A DNA stretch of 64,000 nucleotides, from positions 1-64,000 of the forward strand of contig JBLXBZ010000005.1 of NCBI GenBank assembly GCA_048265185.1, in the 5' to 3' direction. Within the stretch, counting starts at the first letter, position 1. Each line of letters starts with the position of its first letter. The translations under genes and the position numbers were made by a program. Positions 50,632 to 60,023 of the stretch are shown here, in pieces. Source of the DNA: JBLXBZ01 sp048265185 (GTDB lineage: Bacteria > Pseudomonadota > Alphaproteobacteria > Rhizobiales > Stappiaceae). The notes under the pieces are model-generated. The model did not search any database, was not told where the DNA came from, and saw nothing but the letters and a program-made list of their open reading frames with translations.

Positions 50632-52446
50632 ATGGATTTGGCTGTTGTCACGGGACTGCCCTCTGAGTGGTTGGCGCTTGGGTTGCTGGCGATTATTTTC
50701 GCCGGCTTCATTAGCGAGAAATATCCCCCGGAAGTGATCGCCCTCGCCGGGGCCGCCAGCGCCATCGGCTTTGGCTTGCTTGATCTGAACGAGGCTTACT
50801 CAGTCTTCTCCAGCTCCGCCCCGATCACGATTGCGGCCATGTTCATTCTGACCGGCGCCTTGGTGCGCACTGGAACCCTCGACGCGGTTGCCGGATGGGC
50901 CATGGCGCGCGGCGCCAGTCATCCAATGCTGACGATTGTCGCCATATTGCTCGCCACGATGGTGTTTTCCGCTTTCGTTAACAATACGCCTCTGGTGATC
51001 ATTCTCATTCCAATAGTCATTCGTTTCGCCGGTTCTATCGGCGAATCTCCCTCGCGCTACCTCATGCCCTTGTCCTTTGCGGGCATTTTGGGGGGCACGT
51101 GCTCGCTGATCGGCACATCCACCAACCTTTTGGTGGATGGGGTGGCGCAATCGCAAGGGTTGAAGCCGTTTGGGATCTTTGAAATCGCCCCTATTGGGAT
51201 TTTGGTGGCGCTAACCGGCACTTTTTACATGATTTTCATCGGTCGCAAGCTTTTGCCCAACAAGGGGGGGGCGGATCAAGTTTTGAAGGGGGAGGCGGCG
51301 GCGGAATACACCACGGAGCTGAAGGTCGCCGCCGATTCGCGCTATGTCGGCCGCGTCGTTAGCGATATTAACGCTTTGTCTCCAAAAACTATTCGGGTTC
51401 GGGCGTTGAACCGGGCGATGTGGCGCGCTGGAAGCGGGGCGGATGACAAGCCTTTGCAAGCGGGCGACGTTTTGCGGGTCACGGCGCCTTTGGCGGAAAT
51501 TCTCACGCTCTATCATGGGAGCGACTTTATTCTCGGCGCGCCGCATTTCTTACCCAATAACGCCGATGACGGCGAAGAAGAGCAGGTGCTGGAGGCGCTG
51601 GTCTCTCCTGAGCGCTCCGTGGCGGGGCGCACCATCGATCAATTGTCCTTCCCCTCTCGTTATGGCGCGGCGTTGCTGGCGGTGCACCGCCATCGCATTC
51701 AGCCAGATTTGGGCCGATTTGGCGATATCCGGCTGCAAGCGGGCGATATGGTGGTTTTATCCGGTCCTGAGGCCGGCATTTCCGCGTTGGCCCGGGGCTC
51801 GGGGTTGGTTCGCCTGTCGGAGCCCAAAGAGCGCCCCTATCGGCGCGCGCATGCGCCAATCGCCGTCGCCGCGCTTGCGTTGACCGTCATTCTCGCCGCA
51901 ATGGGCGTTATGCCTCTTGGCGGCCTCGCGATTCTCGCCGTGGCGCTTATTTTGCTCACGCGCTGCATTGATTCCGACGAAGCTTTCGCCGCCATCGACA
52001 GCCGCATTCTGATTTTGATTTTTTCCATGCTGGCGATCGGAAAAGCCCTTGAAAGCTCTGGCACCGTGGCTTTGATCGCCGGTTTTCTCAGCAGTTCCTT
52101 GCAAGGCGCCCATCCAATTGCGTTATTGGCGTGCCTTTATCTTGTCACGTCGTTTTTAACGGAAACCGTCACCAATAACGCCGTGGCGGTGGTGATCACC
52201 CCCGTGGCCGTGGGGCTCGCCGCGTCGCTGGGTTATGATCCGCGTCCCTTCGTGGTCACCGTGATGTTTGGGGCGAGCGCCAGTTTCGCCACCCCCATCG
52301 GCTACCAGACCAATACGCTTGTCTATGGCGCGGCCAATTATCGCTTTATTGACTTTGTGAAGGTCGGCCTGCCGCTGAATATTATCGCCGGCGCGGCGAC
52401 GATCGCCGGCATCTGGTTTTATTACGGTCTCACGCCGGTGGGATGA
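50632..52446 (+). CDS. SLC13/DASS-family permease with TrkA-C domains
   Basis: A 604-residue transporter: hydrophobic halves at 1-205 and 405-604, each with the SNT/TNT-type motif of the family (IGTSTNLLVDG; TNNAVAVVITPVA and ATPIGYQTNTLVYG), and between them two TrkA-C-like soluble domains (about 215-390; DRYV-like, LQAGDVLRV, LQAGDMVVLSG). Substrate probably an anion such as sulfate or a dicarboxylate. It follows the holin-like gene by 55 bp and may be read from the same stress promoter. Confidence 0.87.
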   Translation: MDLAVVTGLPSEWLALGLLAIIFAGFISEKYPPEVIALAGAASAIGFGLLDLNEAYSVFSSSAPITIAAMFILTGALVRTGTLDAVAGWAMARGASHPMLTIVAILLATMVFSAFVNNTPLVIILIPIVIRFAGSIGESPSRYLMPLSFAGILGGTCSLIGTSTNLLVDGVAQSQGLKPFGIFEIAPIGILVALTGTFYMIFIGRKLLPNKGGADQVLKGEAAAEYTTELKVAADSRYVGRVVSDINALSPKTIRVRALNRAMWRAGSGADDKPLQAGDVLRVTAPLAEILTLYHGSDFILGAPHFLPNNADDGEEEQVLEALVSPERSVAGRTIDQLSFPSRYGAALLAVHRHRIQPDLGRFGDIRLQAGDMVVLSGPEAGISALARGSGLVRLSEPKERPYRRAHAPIAVAALALTVILAAMGVMPLGGLAILAVALILLTRCIDSDEAFAAIDSRILILIFSMLAIGKALESSGTVALIAGFLSSSLQGAHPIALLACLYLVTSFLTETVTNNAVAVVITPVAVGLAASLGYDPRPFVVTVMFGASASFATPIGYQTNTLVYGAANYRFIDFVKVGLPLNIIAGAATIAGIWFYYGLTPVG

Positions 52447-52540
52447 CTTGACCCGCCGAAACCGCCGATGAATTTCGAGGCCATGATTTTATCGCCATGA
52501 ATGTCATTCGAGCCGCCTTCAAGAAAAAATCAAAAATTTT

Positions 52541-52565
52541 GGAACTAATCAGATTTATCTCCGTT
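52541..52565 (+). promoter_or_regulatory. EcfG-type promoter (GGAAC-N16-CGTT) of the PRC-barrel gene
   Basis: GGAAC at 52541-52545, 16-base spacer, CGTT at 52562-52565; perfect consensus about 95 bases upstream of the PRC-barrel gene, whose start has an AAGGAGG ribosome site. Confidence 0.82.
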
Positions 52566-52660
52566 TCCTTATTGTAATAACGGAGTGAATTTCACTGATA
52601 TATAAATATACACAGTGATTAAGCTCCCTACATCTAACAGATGTATAAGGAGGTATTATT

Positions 52661-53617
52661 ATGTTACGCGTTCTTTTTGCTAGTACTGCTATTGTTGGCC
52701 TCGTTTCAACTGGAGTTCTAGCGCAAACAACAACATCAAAACCAATGGTTCAGAACGAAACCACGTCAGCGACCGGTGAAATGGGCGCCGTGGGGAAAAC
52801 ATTCGCCTCGATGCAGGCCTTCATGGGGTCAGACCTGATTGGCGAGACGGTTCGCGGGGCGCGCGGAAAAGATGACGCCGCGGCGCAAAATTCACCCGCG
52901 ATGTCCACGCCCGAAACCGTTCCCGGCGTGCCGGCGCCCAAAGAATCGGTGGTGATGGGCGATGAGCGCCCCGCCTATGGCGAAGCGATAGGCGAGATTG
53001 ACGATATCGTGGTGACCGCTAACGGCGAACTTGGGGCTGTGGTGGTGAGCGTCGGCGGGTTCCTTGGAATTGGCGAGAAACAGGTGGAGATTGAATGGAA
53101 GACTGTTCAGGTCCTCGCCGGGGAAGGTGAACGGGTTCTTTATGTGCCCATGACCCGCGAGCAGTTGGAGGCGGCTCCGGTCTTTGACCGAGAGGCGGCG
53201 CTTCAGAGCTGGAGCGAACGGCGGTTATCAGACGCTAAAATGGGCGGGCAGGGGAGGAAGGCCATGAGCGGCTCCGCTTCCTCGTTGTCGGAAAGCGCGG
53301 CTCTCACGTCCTTGCCTGAGGGATTGACGCCTATGAAGGCAAGTGAGGCGAGAGCGGAGAACCTGATTGGCGGCGCCGTTTATGGCCCTGGCGAGGAGCG
53401 CCTGGGGGAGGTCGGCGACTTGATCATTGAAGACGGCGGCGCCATTCAGGCGATGATCGTTGACTTTGGCGGCTTTCTGGGCGTTGGCGAAAAAATGGTC
53501 GCCGTTGACTATGAAGACATTACGCTCATGAAAGATGATGAGGGAGAGCCGTATTTGGTGACCTCTTTGAGCGAGAGCGAGTTGCAGGCCGCGCCTGAAT
53601 ATCGTGAGATCAATTAA
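52661..53617 (+). CDS. Exported protein with two PRC-barrel domains
   Basis: A 318-residue protein with a signal peptide (RVLFASTAIVGLVSTGVLA), a Ser/Thr/Ala-rich linker and two PRC-barrel-like domains (about 95-170 and 232-310), each with the GEVGDLII/GEIDDIVV...VVSVGGFLGIGEKQV pattern. The two domains are internal duplicates. Such proteins are abundant EcfG outputs in alphaproteobacteria; the periplasmic role is unknown. Confidence 0.85.
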   Translation: MLRVLFASTAIVGLVSTGVLAQTTTSKPMVQNETTSATGEMGAVGKTFASMQAFMGSDLIGETVRGARGKDDAAAQNSPAMSTPETVPGVPAPKESVVMGDERPAYGEAIGEIDDIVVTANGELGAVVVSVGGFLGIGEKQVEIEWKTVQVLAGEGERVLYVPMTREQLEAAPVFDREAALQSWSERRLSDAKMGGQGRKAMSGSASSLSESAALTSLPEGLTPMKASEARAENLIGGAVYGPGEERLGEVGDLIIEDGGAIQAMIVDFGGFLGVGEKMVAVDYEDITLMKDDEGEPYLVTSLSESELQAAPEYREIN

Positions 53618-53632
53618 TATCGCAGGATTAAA

Positions 53633-53678
53633 CGACCCCGCCCGACCTCGCCCGACCTCGCCCTTTCAGGCGGGGTCG
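53633..53678 (+). terminator. Terminator containing 10-bp tandem repeats
   Basis: CGACCCCGCC / GGCGGGGTCG arms enclose two exact copies of CCCGACCTCG (53641-53660); a TTTT tract follows at 53684. The repeats may allow alternative stems with the same right arm. Confidence 0.7.
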
Positions 53679-53698
53679 GACTGTTTTGACGCGAGGCT

Positions 53699-53836
53699 TC
53701 AGTTCGTATCCTTGACGATGCGAAATTCAATAGGGTTCGTGTCGAGGCTTAGCTCCGAGAGTTGGCGCGCGGCGGCCGGTAGCGCCGGCAATAGCTTGGG
53801 CGAAAGATTTGGCCGGCGCTGTGTTATGGTCGCCAT
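53699..53836 (-). CDS. Possible 45-residue small protein
   Basis: An open frame starting MATITQRRPNLSPKLLP and ending EFRIVKDTN, with an AAGGGG stretch very close to the ATG and codon use like its neighbours. No membrane segment and no family recognised. Transcribed toward the PRC-barrel terminator. It may be a real small gene or a chance frame. Confidence 0.3.
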   Translation of the reverse strand: MATITQRRPNLSPKLLPALPAAARQLSELSLDTNPIEFRIVKDTN

Positions 53837-54038
53837 TTCCCCTTATATCCACGTGCTTTTAAAAAAGGTGGGAGCCTGAGGGAGCGCCGCCGTTTGGCTT
53901 CCTGCTTTTATAGTTGGCTAACGCCAGCTTTACTCAAGAAAAAATTTATATATTAGTGAAAATACGTATGCCTTAATCGAATCTTCATGGATTCTTTAAT
54001 AGCGTCCGCGTTTGTCTTCGGTCTAACAGAGACGTGAA

Positions 54039-56093
54039 ATGCTTAATGTTATTAATTGCATTGCTTACGAACACAATTTTTGGTTTGTTTTGCTTGCAAG
54101 TTTTGTTTGTTTGCTTGGCTCTTGGGCTGTTATCCGATTGCTTGTAAAGGCGTCGACGACTGCAGGCGTGCAAAAATGGGGCTGGCATTTTCTTGCCGCA
54201 TGCGCGGCCGGGCCTTCAATTTGGTGTACGCATTTTATCGCCATGCTGGGTTTCGAACCGGGCGTCCCCATTGGTTTCGACCCCGAATTGACGGCGATTT
54301 CACTGGGTATAGCGGTGGTTGGAACTTCCGCCGGTTTTATCGTGGCCACGATAAGGCGCTCGTCCAAAATACTTCCCATTTTAGGCGGGGCAATTGTTGG
54401 CTGTTCGATTTCTTCCATGCATTACATGGGAATGCTGGCCTATCGGGTGGAGGGGCTGGTTTCTTGGAGCTATGACTATCTGATTTCCTCGATCATGATA
54501 TGCGTGGCGCTCTCGTCTTGGGCTGTTTTCACTGCGCTGCGCGGGCGCGGGCGTTATAGTCTTTATGCGGCGGCGGGAATTCTGGCGCTGGCGATCGTCA
54601 CTTTGCATTTCACCGGAATGTCAGCTTTCAAGATCACGCCGATGGCGATCAGCGGCGATTTCTCCACGCCGGAGGCTTTACGCACGTTGGCGTTGGCCGT
54701 TGCGGGGATTTCTTTTGTTATTTTGGGCGCAGGCCTTGCAAGTTACATTATCGACGACAGCGTGCAGGCGGCGTCTGTGGCGAAATTGAAGCATATGGCT
54801 TTAAGCGACGCTTTGACGAATTTGCCCAATCGTTCGGGCTTTGACAATCAATTGGAACGCGAAATTACCGTGGCTGACGCTTATCAGGGCAAAGTCGTTC
54901 TACTGTGTATTGATCTTAACCGGTTCAAGGAGGTGAATGATCTGCACGGCCACGCCGCAGGCGATGACGTTCTCAAGATCGTCGCCAAACGAATGTGCGA
55001 ATTATTGCAAGATGGGGAGTTTGCCGCCCGCCTTGGCGGAGATGAATTTGGCGCGATTCAGCGTTATCGCGGGCAGGCGGCTTTGGTTGATTTTATCAAT
55101 CGCTTTGAGGCGGCGATTTGTGAGCCGGTGCTGTTTGCGGATTTCAAGGTCTCTATCGGAGGCAGCATTGGCGTGGCGGTTTATCCGGATAACGCCGACA
55201 GCAAGTCTTTGTTGGTGAATAACGCGGATTTGGCCATGTATCGGGCCAAGAAAGATGTCACCGCGACAGTATGTTTTTATGAAGACGAAATGGATAAAAG
55301 GGTCAAGGCGCGTCGGATGCTGGCGGCCGAGCTTCGCGAGGCGTTGGAGCGGGAGCAACTTGAAGTCCATTATCAGGTGCAAACATCCGTATCCACAGGG
55401 GAGACTCAGGGGTATGAGGCGCTGCTTAGATGGCGCCATCCGGATAGAGGATATGTTTCTCCGTCCGAGTTTATTCCTTTGGCCGAAGAAAACGGCTTTA
55501 TTCTGGATCTGGGCGAATGGGTTTTGCGCGAAGCTTGCGGCACGGCCGCCACATGGCGCCCCCCTTATAAGGTGGCGGTGAATCTTTCGCCCGTGCAGCT
55601 TGGCTATAATGACCTGCCGAATGTCATTCAGGACGTGCTCAATGAGACCGGGCTTGACCCCGAGCGGCTTGAGCTTGAACTGACGGAAACCGCTATCGTG
55701 GCGGGCAAGGAGCGCGCTTTAAAAACGTTGCAAGAGATCAAGGCCTTGGGTGTTGGCGTCGCGCTGGATGACTTCGGCTCCGGTTATTCCTCGCTGGAGA
55801 CCTTGCGCTCGTTTCCTTTCGACAAGATCAAGCTTGATCGGGCCTTTGTCACCGAGGTGGAAACCAGCCGCCAGGCCAAAGCGATCATTCGGGCCATTCT
55901 TGCATTAGGCCGCAGCCTTGAAGTTCCCGTTCTGGCTGAAGGGATTGAGACGGGCGGACAAATGTCGTTGCTGCTTGCAGAAGGCTGCGATGAGGCGCAA
56001 GGATTTTTTATCGGTCGGCCGACGTCCTTTGACCAACTTTTGCTTTCTGGGCAGATCAGCTTGGCGCAAGTGAGTGAAGCGGAGGCGCATTGA
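54039..56093 (+). CDS. MHYT-GGDEF-EAL cyclic di-GMP protein
   Basis: A 684-residue protein. Residues 1-230 are an MHYT sensor of seven helices with the HFIAML, MHYMGM and HFTGM motifs thought to bind a metal and sense O2, CO or NO. Then a GGDEF domain (about 255-415) with intact RLGGDEF, and an EAL domain (about 430-670) with EALLRW, the ELTET glutamate and the DDFGSGYSS loop. Both activities look possible; no inhibitory RxxD site precedes GGDEF. Single gene. Confidence 0.93.
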   Translation: MLNVINCIAYEHNFWFVLLASFVCLLGSWAVIRLLVKASTTAGVQKWGWHFLAACAAGPSIWCTHFIAMLGFEPGVPIGFDPELTAISLGIAVVGTSAGFIVATIRRSSKILPILGGAIVGCSISSMHYMGMLAYRVEGLVSWSYDYLISSIMICVALSSWAVFTALRGRGRYSLYAAAGILALAIVTLHFTGMSAFKITPMAISGDFSTPEALRTLALAVAGISFVILGAGLASYIIDDSVQAASVAKLKHMALSDALTNLPNRSGFDNQLEREITVADAYQGKVVLLCIDLNRFKEVNDLHGHAAGDDVLKIVAKRMCELLQDGEFAARLGGDEFGAIQRYRGQAALVDFINRFEAAICEPVLFADFKVSIGGSIGVAVYPDNADSKSLLVNNADLAMYRAKKDVTATVCFYEDEMDKRVKARRMLAAELREALEREQLEVHYQVQTSVSTGETQGYEALLRWRHPDRGYVSPSEFIPLAEENGFILDLGEWVLREACGTAATWRPPYKVAVNLSPVQLGYNDLPNVIQDVLNETGLDPERLELELTETAIVAGKERALKTLQEIKALGVGVALDDFGSGYSSLETLRSFPFDKIKLDRAFVTEVETSRQAKAIIRAILALGRSLEVPVLAEGIETGGQMSLLLAEGCDEAQGFFIGRPTSFDQLLLSGQISLAQVSEAEAH

Positions 56094-56159
56094 TGACGCC
56101 GGCCCGCGGTTAATGCAAGAAACGGTTAGTGTGAGGCGCGCTTATTGGGCCTGCCGCGC

Positions 56160-57023
56160 TTATTGGGAGAGGCTGAGCAAATATTGTCCATAGCCGTTCT
56201 TGTCCATGGCCGCGCCAAGCGCCATGAGGCGGGCGTCGTCGATCCAGCCATTGTGGAACGCTACTTCTTCGGGAACGGAAACGCGTAAGCCCTGACGCTT
56301 TTCGATCGTCTGAACGAAGCTTGAGGCTTCTATGAGACTTTCATGGGTGCCTGTGTCGAACCAGGCGAAGCCTCGGCCAAGTTGCTCCACGTGCAGTTGG
56401 TTTCGCGCCAGATAGAGATTGTTCAGATCGGTGATTTCCAACTCGCCACGGGCGCTTGGCGTTAGTTCCCGCGCAAGATCGGCGACGGAGTTGTCGTAAA
56501 AATACAGCCCAGTGACGGCCCAGTCGGATTTTGGGCAGGTAGGTTTTTCTTCAATGGAAGTGGCGTGGTGGTTGTCATCGAAGTTTACGACGCCGTAACG
56601 CGCCGGATCTTTGACCCTATAGGCGAAGACGGTGGCGCCGCTGGGGTGTCTGGCGGCGGCTTTCATTTTCTCGGTCAGGCCATGGCCATAGAAAATATTG
56701 TCGCCCAGAACCAGCGCGCAAGCGTGGGAGCCAATGAAGGAGCGCCCGATAATAAAGGCCTGGGCCAAGCCCCCCGGCTCCGGCTGGACGGCGTAAGAAA
56801 GATCAATTCCCCATTGCGCGCCGTCGCCTAGAAGCCGGTGAAAGGCTGAAGCGTCATGGGGGGTGGTGATGATGAGAATATCTCTCACGCCCGCCAGCAT
56901 TAAAGTGCACAAAGGATAATAAATCATCGGCTTATCGTAGATTGGCAATAGCTGCTTGGAGACGGAGCGGGTGATGGGATAGAGGCGCGTGCCTGAGCCT
57001 CCCGCAAGAATGATTCCCTTCAT
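56160..57023 (-). CDS. rmlA: Glucose-1-phosphate thymidylyltransferase
   Basis: A 287-residue nucleotidyltransferase with GGSGTRLYPITRSVSKQLLP (8-27) and the EKP, ALVLGDNIF and FAWFDTGTH motifs of RmlA. It makes dTDP-glucose, the first step to dTDP-L-rhamnose. Last gene of rmlCBDA. A 13-bp direct repeat (CGCGCTTATTGGG, 56137 and 56155) spans its stop codon. Confidence 0.95.
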   Translation of the reverse strand: MKGIILAGGSGTRLYPITRSVSKQLLPIYDKPMIYYPLCTLMLAGVRDILIITTPHDASAFHRLLGDGAQWGIDLSYAVQPEPGGLAQAFIIGRSFIGSHACALVLGDNIFYGHGLTEKMKAAARHPSGATVFAYRVKDPARYGVVNFDDNHHATSIEEKPTCPKSDWAVTGLYFYDNSVADLARELTPSARGELEITDLNNLYLARNQLHVEQLGRGFAWFDTGTHESLIEASSFVQTIEKRQGLRVSVPEEVAFHNGWIDDARLMALGAAMDKNGYGQYLLSLSQ

Positions 57024-57057
57024 TGTCGGCGTCCTCTTGTTGACTCCGTGAGTTAGG

Positions 57058-57960
57058 TCATATAGCGGGCGGGCTATATTGAAAATAATGGCGCAGCATA
57101 TCGGTCAGCCCTTGTGCCCACGGGCGCATTTTTATGCCGTAGATGTTGTCCAGCTTGGCGCAGTCGAGAACGGAATTGACGGGGCGACGGGCGCGGGCGG
57201 CATAGTGATCGGCGCTGACCGGCGTGATTTTTGGCTGACGCGGTAGATGCGGGGCGCTGATGCGGTAAATTTCTTTGGTGAAGTTGTGCCAGCTGGTTCC
57301 CCCGCCTCCCGCGCAATGAAACGTCCCAAATCCATGGGCGCCAATGTCTTTTCTGGTAAGTCGGCGAGCGACGTCTAGAATAACTTCGGCGAGATCCCCC
57401 GCGTATGTGGGACTTCCGAATTGATCGTCGACGACTTGCAATTCGTCGCGGTGGCGGCCCGCCTCAAGAATTGTCTTGACGAAATTGGCGCCATCGAGAC
57501 CAAAGATCCAGGAGGAGCGCAATATCACGTGTTGCGCCGTCATATCACGCACGGCGTCTTCTCCGGCTTGCTTGCTTTGGCCGTAGACATTGATCGGCGC
57601 CGTTGGCTGATCTTCCGTATAGGGCGTCTCCGCCGCGCCGTCGAAAACATAGTCGGAGGAGATATGGATGAGCGGCGCGCCCACATGGGCGCAAGCTCTG
57701 GCGAGATTCCGCGCTCCTGTGCAATTGACGGCGAAGGCGTTTGCTCGCTCGCTCTCGGCGTCGTCCACCGCCGTATAGGCCGCCGCATTCACCACCAACG
57801 CCGGTGGGTCACGTTCAAAAGCGTCCATGACGTTGTCGAGGAGCGTGACGTCAAAGGCCTCGCGGCCGAGGGCTTTGAGAGGCGTCCCGGCCTTCGCCGC
57901 GCGTCTGACGATTTCCCGGCCCAATTGTCCCTTGGCGCCGGTTAACAGAATCTCCCTCAT
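57058..57960 (-). CDS. rmlD: dTDP-4-dehydrorhamnose reductase
   Basis: A 300-residue short-chain reductase with GAKGQLGREI (8-17), the YxxxK pair in VYGQSKQAGE and SSDYVFDG. It does the last step of dTDP-L-rhamnose synthesis with NAD(P)H. Its start overlaps the rmlB stop by 4 bases. Confidence 0.94.
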   Translation of the reverse strand: MREILLTGAKGQLGREIVRRAAKAGTPLKALGREAFDVTLLDNVMDAFERDPPALVVNAAAYTAVDDAESERANAFAVNCTGARNLARACAHVGAPLIHISSDYVFDGAAETPYTEDQPTAPINVYGQSKQAGEDAVRDMTAQHVILRSSWIFGLDGANFVKTILEAGRHRDELQVVDDQFGSPTYAGDLAEVILDVARRLTRKDIGAHGFGTFHCAGGGGTSWHNFTKEIYRISAPHLPRQPKITPVSADHYAARARRPVNSVLDCAKLDNIYGIKMRPWAQGLTDMLRHYFQYSPPAI

Positions 57961-59057
57961 TCCACCGCCTCCTTCATGGGCGCGGTTGCCGATGTCGCCT
58001 CGATGGCGTCGGTGGTTTCAGGGACGTCTTTAGGGCGGGACTCACGCCACCATGTGGGATTTTGCAAATACCAATGGACGGTTTTACGTAGTCCGCTGTC
58101 GAAGCTTTCCTGCGCTCGCCATCCCAGCTCCCGGGTGATTTTGCTGGCGTCAACGGCGTAGCGCCCGTCGTGTCCGGGACGGTCTTTCACGTGGCGAATC
58201 AATTGCGCCCGCCCGCCCGCCTCCTGCGGCGCGCCGGGCGCCAGTTCGTCGACAAGGGTGCAAATGGCGTGGGCGACGTCGTTATTGCTTCTCTCCTCGC
58301 CGCCGCCGATGACGTAGGTCTCTCCAACTTCGCCTTGAAGCAAAATGCGTATGAGGGCGCGGGCGTGATCTTCCACATGCAGCCAGTCGCGAATATTGTG
58401 GCCATCGCCGTAAATGGGCAAAGGGCGCCGCTCCAAAGCGTTGATGATCATGAGGGGAATGAATTTTTCCGGATTTTGGTAAGGCCCGTAATTATTTGAG
58501 CAATTTGAAACAATGGTTGGCAGTCCGTAAGTGCGCTCCCAAGCGCGAACAAGATGATCAGATGCGGCTTTTGACGCTGAGTAAGGAGAGTTTGGATGAT
58601 AGGCCGTGGTTTCATTAAAAGGAGCGTCATGGGGGCCAAGCTCTCCAAACACCTCGTCGGTGGAGACGTGAAGGAAGCGAAAGGCGTTTTGGCGCGTCGG
58701 CGATAAGGACGTCCAATAGGCTCGCGCCGCCTCCAGTAAAACATAGGTGCCGATGACATTGGTGTCGATGAAGATCGAGGGGCCGTCGATTGAACGGTCC
58801 ACATGACTTTCCGCAGCGAGGTGAATAATCGCATCAGGTCGGGTGTCCTCAAGCAGCGCTGACACCGCGCGTCCGTCTCGCACGTCAATTCTGGCGAAAT
58901 GGTAGTTATCCCGGTGAGCGACGCTTTTAACGGCGGCTTGATTGCCGGCGTAAGTGAGCGCGTCAAGGTTGATCACCTCCATTGCGGGCGTGTCAACCAG
59001 AAGACGCGTCACCTCTGAACCAATGAAGCCGGCGCCGCCAGTGATTAGAGTTTTCAT
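57957..59057 (-). CDS. rmlB: dTDP-glucose 4,6-dehydratase
   Basis: A 366-residue extended short-chain dehydrogenase/reductase: GGAGFIGSEV (7-16), VSTDEVFGELG, and the catalytic YSASKAASDHLVRA. The ATG at 59057 overlaps the rmlC stop by 4 bases; the longer frame lies inside rmlC. Confidence 0.95.
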   Translation of the reverse strand: MKTLITGGAGFIGSEVTRLLVDTPAMEVINLDALTYAGNQAAVKSVAHRDNYHFARIDVRDGRAVSALLEDTRPDAIIHLAAESHVDRSIDGPSIFIDTNVIGTYVLLEAARAYWTSLSPTRQNAFRFLHVSTDEVFGELGPHDAPFNETTAYHPNSPYSASKAASDHLVRAWERTYGLPTIVSNCSNNYGPYQNPEKFIPLMIINALERRPLPIYGDGHNIRDWLHVEDHARALIRILLQGEVGETYVIGGGEERSNNDVAHAICTLVDELAPGAPQEAGGRAQLIRHVKDRPGHDGRYAVDASKITRELGWRAQESFDSGLRKTVHWYLQNPTWWRESRPKDVPETTDAIEATSATAPMKEAVE

Positions 59058-59635
59058 TGCGTTGTCTCCCCGGCGCAATGAAACACAGGCTCAAGATCCG
59101 CCAGTTTCGGGTGTCGTCGGTCTTTGGCCGATAGCTGAGCGCCAGCTTCGTTGAACGGCCATTTAATCGCCAGATCCGGGTCGTTCCAGAGGACGCCACC
59201 ATCATGCTCTGGTGAGTAAGTATTTGAAACCTTGTATAAAACTTCCGTGTTGGGTAGTAGCGTCATGAAGCCGTGGGCGAAGCCGGAAGGAATCAGGATT
59301 TGCCCCCAGTGCTCCGCCGATAATATGGCGCTGACGTGTTTACCATAGGTGGGGGAGCCGAGGCGCAAATCCACGGCCACGTCAAATATCGCTCCCCGGG
59401 CCACGCGAACCAGCTTGATTTGATCGAAGGGCGGTTTTTGGAAGTGCAACCCGCGAACAGTGCCTTTGTTTCTGGAAAAAGAATGATTATCCTGAACAAA
59501 GTCCGTGGCGACGCCACATTCTTTCAATTTTGATTTATTGTATGTTTCCGAGAAAAAGCCGCGATCATCTTCATGTTTGGTCGCATGAATGATAATTATG
59601 TCTTTAATAGTTGATCTCTCAATATGTAATGACAC
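59054..59635 (-). CDS. rmlC: dTDP-4-dehydrorhamnose 3,5-epimerase
   Basis: A 193-residue cupin with DDRGFFSETYN, VRGLHFQ (catalytic His), DVAVDLRLGSPTYGK and PSGFAHGF. It starts with GTG after a weak GGGAAA site. First gene of rmlCBDA; rhamnose from this pathway goes into O-antigen or exopolysaccharide, but no glycosyltransferases are in the window. Confidence 0.93.
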   Translation of the reverse strand: MSLHIERSTIKDIIIIHATKHEDDRGFFSETYNKSKLKECGVATDFVQDNHSFSRNKGTVRGLHFQKPPFDQIKLVRVARGAIFDVAVDLRLGSPTYGKHVSAILSAEHWGQILIPSGFAHGFMTLLPNTEVLYKVSNTYSPEHDGGVLWNDPDLAIKWPFNEAGAQLSAKDRRHPKLADLEPVFHCAGETTQ

Positions 59636-60023
59636 AATATTTCCCGTCGTAAATAAATATTATAAATTTTCTAAGGTGTCTAAAATACTTTTAGCTCTAT
59701 GGAGCAGGCGGCTCGTAGACGAAAATTTACTTGCAATCGCTAAAAATGCGGCCCTTTGCCGTCGGGCTTGGCGCCGCCCCCTAAAATGGGATCTTGAAAG
59801 CCCCGCTGAAATTGGAGCCTGTGAAATTCACGTTATAAATTCAAACTCAATAAACTCAGGTTGTCAGCCTGTGAATTTTAAAGCTGGCGCCGTCGCAACG
59901 GTGACATGCGCTTTTCCAAATTACCGCCTAGAGGCGGGTGAATAATTTATTTATGCATATTAAAGTTGTATATTTTGCGCATTTATTCAAGAGTTATTTT
60001 ATTCTAATGACTGCCGTCGTCGC
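59636..60023. other. Intergenic region, AT-rich, no gene recognised
   Basis: About 390 bases between rmlC and the end of the amidohydrolase gene. It must contain the rml promoter. A plus-strand frame of about 118 codons crosses it but overlaps rmlC and has no ribosome site or family match. Confidence 0.5.

Noticed and set aside
53604..53879. 91-codon plus-strand open frame after the PRC-barrel gene
   Set aside because: It starts inside the previous gene, runs through its terminator and has no family resemblance.
59589..59945. 118-codon plus-strand frame upstream of rmlC
   Set aside because: Overlaps the rmlC start and the promoter region, with no ribosome site and no recognisable domain.
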